From NCBI RefSeq assembly GCF_019203985.1, contig NZ_JAGSPD010000004.1, positions 240,602 through 304,601 of the forward strand: a stretch of 64,000 bases of DNA, written 5' to 3'. This document shows, piece by piece, positions 63,988 through 64,000 of this stretch. Position 1 is the first letter of the stretch, and the number at the start of each line of letters is the position of its first letter. The notes below the pieces were generated by a model, which made no database searches, was not told where the DNA came from, and worked only from the letters and a program-made list of their open reading frames with translations. The DNA comes from Winogradskyella luteola (GTDB lineage: Bacteria > Bacteroidota > Bacteroidia > Flavobacteriales > Flavobacteriaceae). The translations under genes and the position numbers were made by a program.

Positions 63988-64000
63988 ATGTACTCCTAGT

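Larger units (their letters stand above)
50492..64000. mobile_element. Integrative element, left end at tRNA-Asp
   Basis: Starts at the 3' end of tRNA-Asp and runs past the window edge. It carries a tyrosine recombinase next to the tRNA, a helicase-like protein, a RecA-like phage ATPase, a DUF3871 protein, a Detocs-like operon, a TIR operon and a small unknown protein. No CpG dinucleotide was seen in the whole span, while host DNA to the left has many. GC content is also visibly lower. I found no second copy of the tRNA 3' end inside the window, so the far attachment site is not seen. No relaxase or type IV secretion genes are visible. Confidence 0.85.

Noticed and set aside
50492..64000. CRISPR array
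   Set aside because: No regularly spaced direct repeats anywhere in the window, and no Cas genes.

Overview
The window is Flavobacteriaceae-like chromosomal DNA (Bacteroidota). The signs are two type IX secretion cargo proteins (one type A and one type B C-terminal sorting domain), DnaE fused to an N-terminal exonuclease, DUF4271, DUF4296 and DUF3098 proteins, an RprXY-like two-component pair, and -7 promoter boxes of the form TAnnTTTG instead of sigma70 boxes. The species cannot be named from the sequence alone.

Positions 1-50,491 are ordinary, tightly packed core genome. In order: a TonB-like protein; a minus-strand cell-envelope/tRNA operon (ftsX, small membrane proteins, uppP, truB); leuS; alanine dehydrogenase; a YugP-like protease and a Bax-inhibitor-1-like protein; an Lrp regulator with a saccharopine dehydrogenase-like enzyme; pckA; hemD with DUF4271; a dolichol-phosphate mannosyltransferase-like enzyme with dihydroorotase; tyrS; a LuxE-like protein; a T9SS cargo protein; the two-component pair; trmB, LysE-like and ATL genes; Mrp and NifU; a ferredoxin reductase with ferredoxin; glutaryl-CoA dehydrogenase; trmN6, rimM and rpsP; dnaE; an ArsR-SRPBCC pair; trxA; DUF58; and a second T9SS cargo protein. 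Short palindromic repeats typical of these genomes lie between genes. In three places they are inside or at the edge of coding sequence: in frame in leuS, over the lost start of a glycosyltransferase gene, and over the upstream ATG of rimM. A decayed YHS-domain gene lies between tyrS and the LuxE-like gene.

From the 3' end of a tRNA-Asp gene (50,418-50,491) to the window end the DNA changes abruptly. It is an integrative element: a tyrosine recombinase immediately downstream of the tRNA, an SF2 helicase-like protein, a RecA-like phage-type ATPase, a DUF3871 protein, a two-part immune cargo, and a small unknown protein. Reading every line I found no CpG dinucleotide in about 13.5 kb, although GpC is common there and CpG occurs throughout the host flank. 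The void starts exactly at the tRNA, so it marks the left boundary. The right end is beyond the window.

The cargo looks like two adjacent, convergent defence modules. The first is a three-gene two-component operon: a 1,128-residue repeat protein with a C-terminal GHKL kinase domain, a stand-alone receiver, and a receiver fused to a TOPRIM nuclease-like domain. This is the Detocs (DtcA-DtcB-DtcC) architecture with a TOPRIM domain where the best-known Detocs effector has a nucleosidase domain. The second is a TIR - TIR - small membrane protein operon, which suggests TIR signalling to a membrane effector. Both are inferred from architecture and have not been tested.
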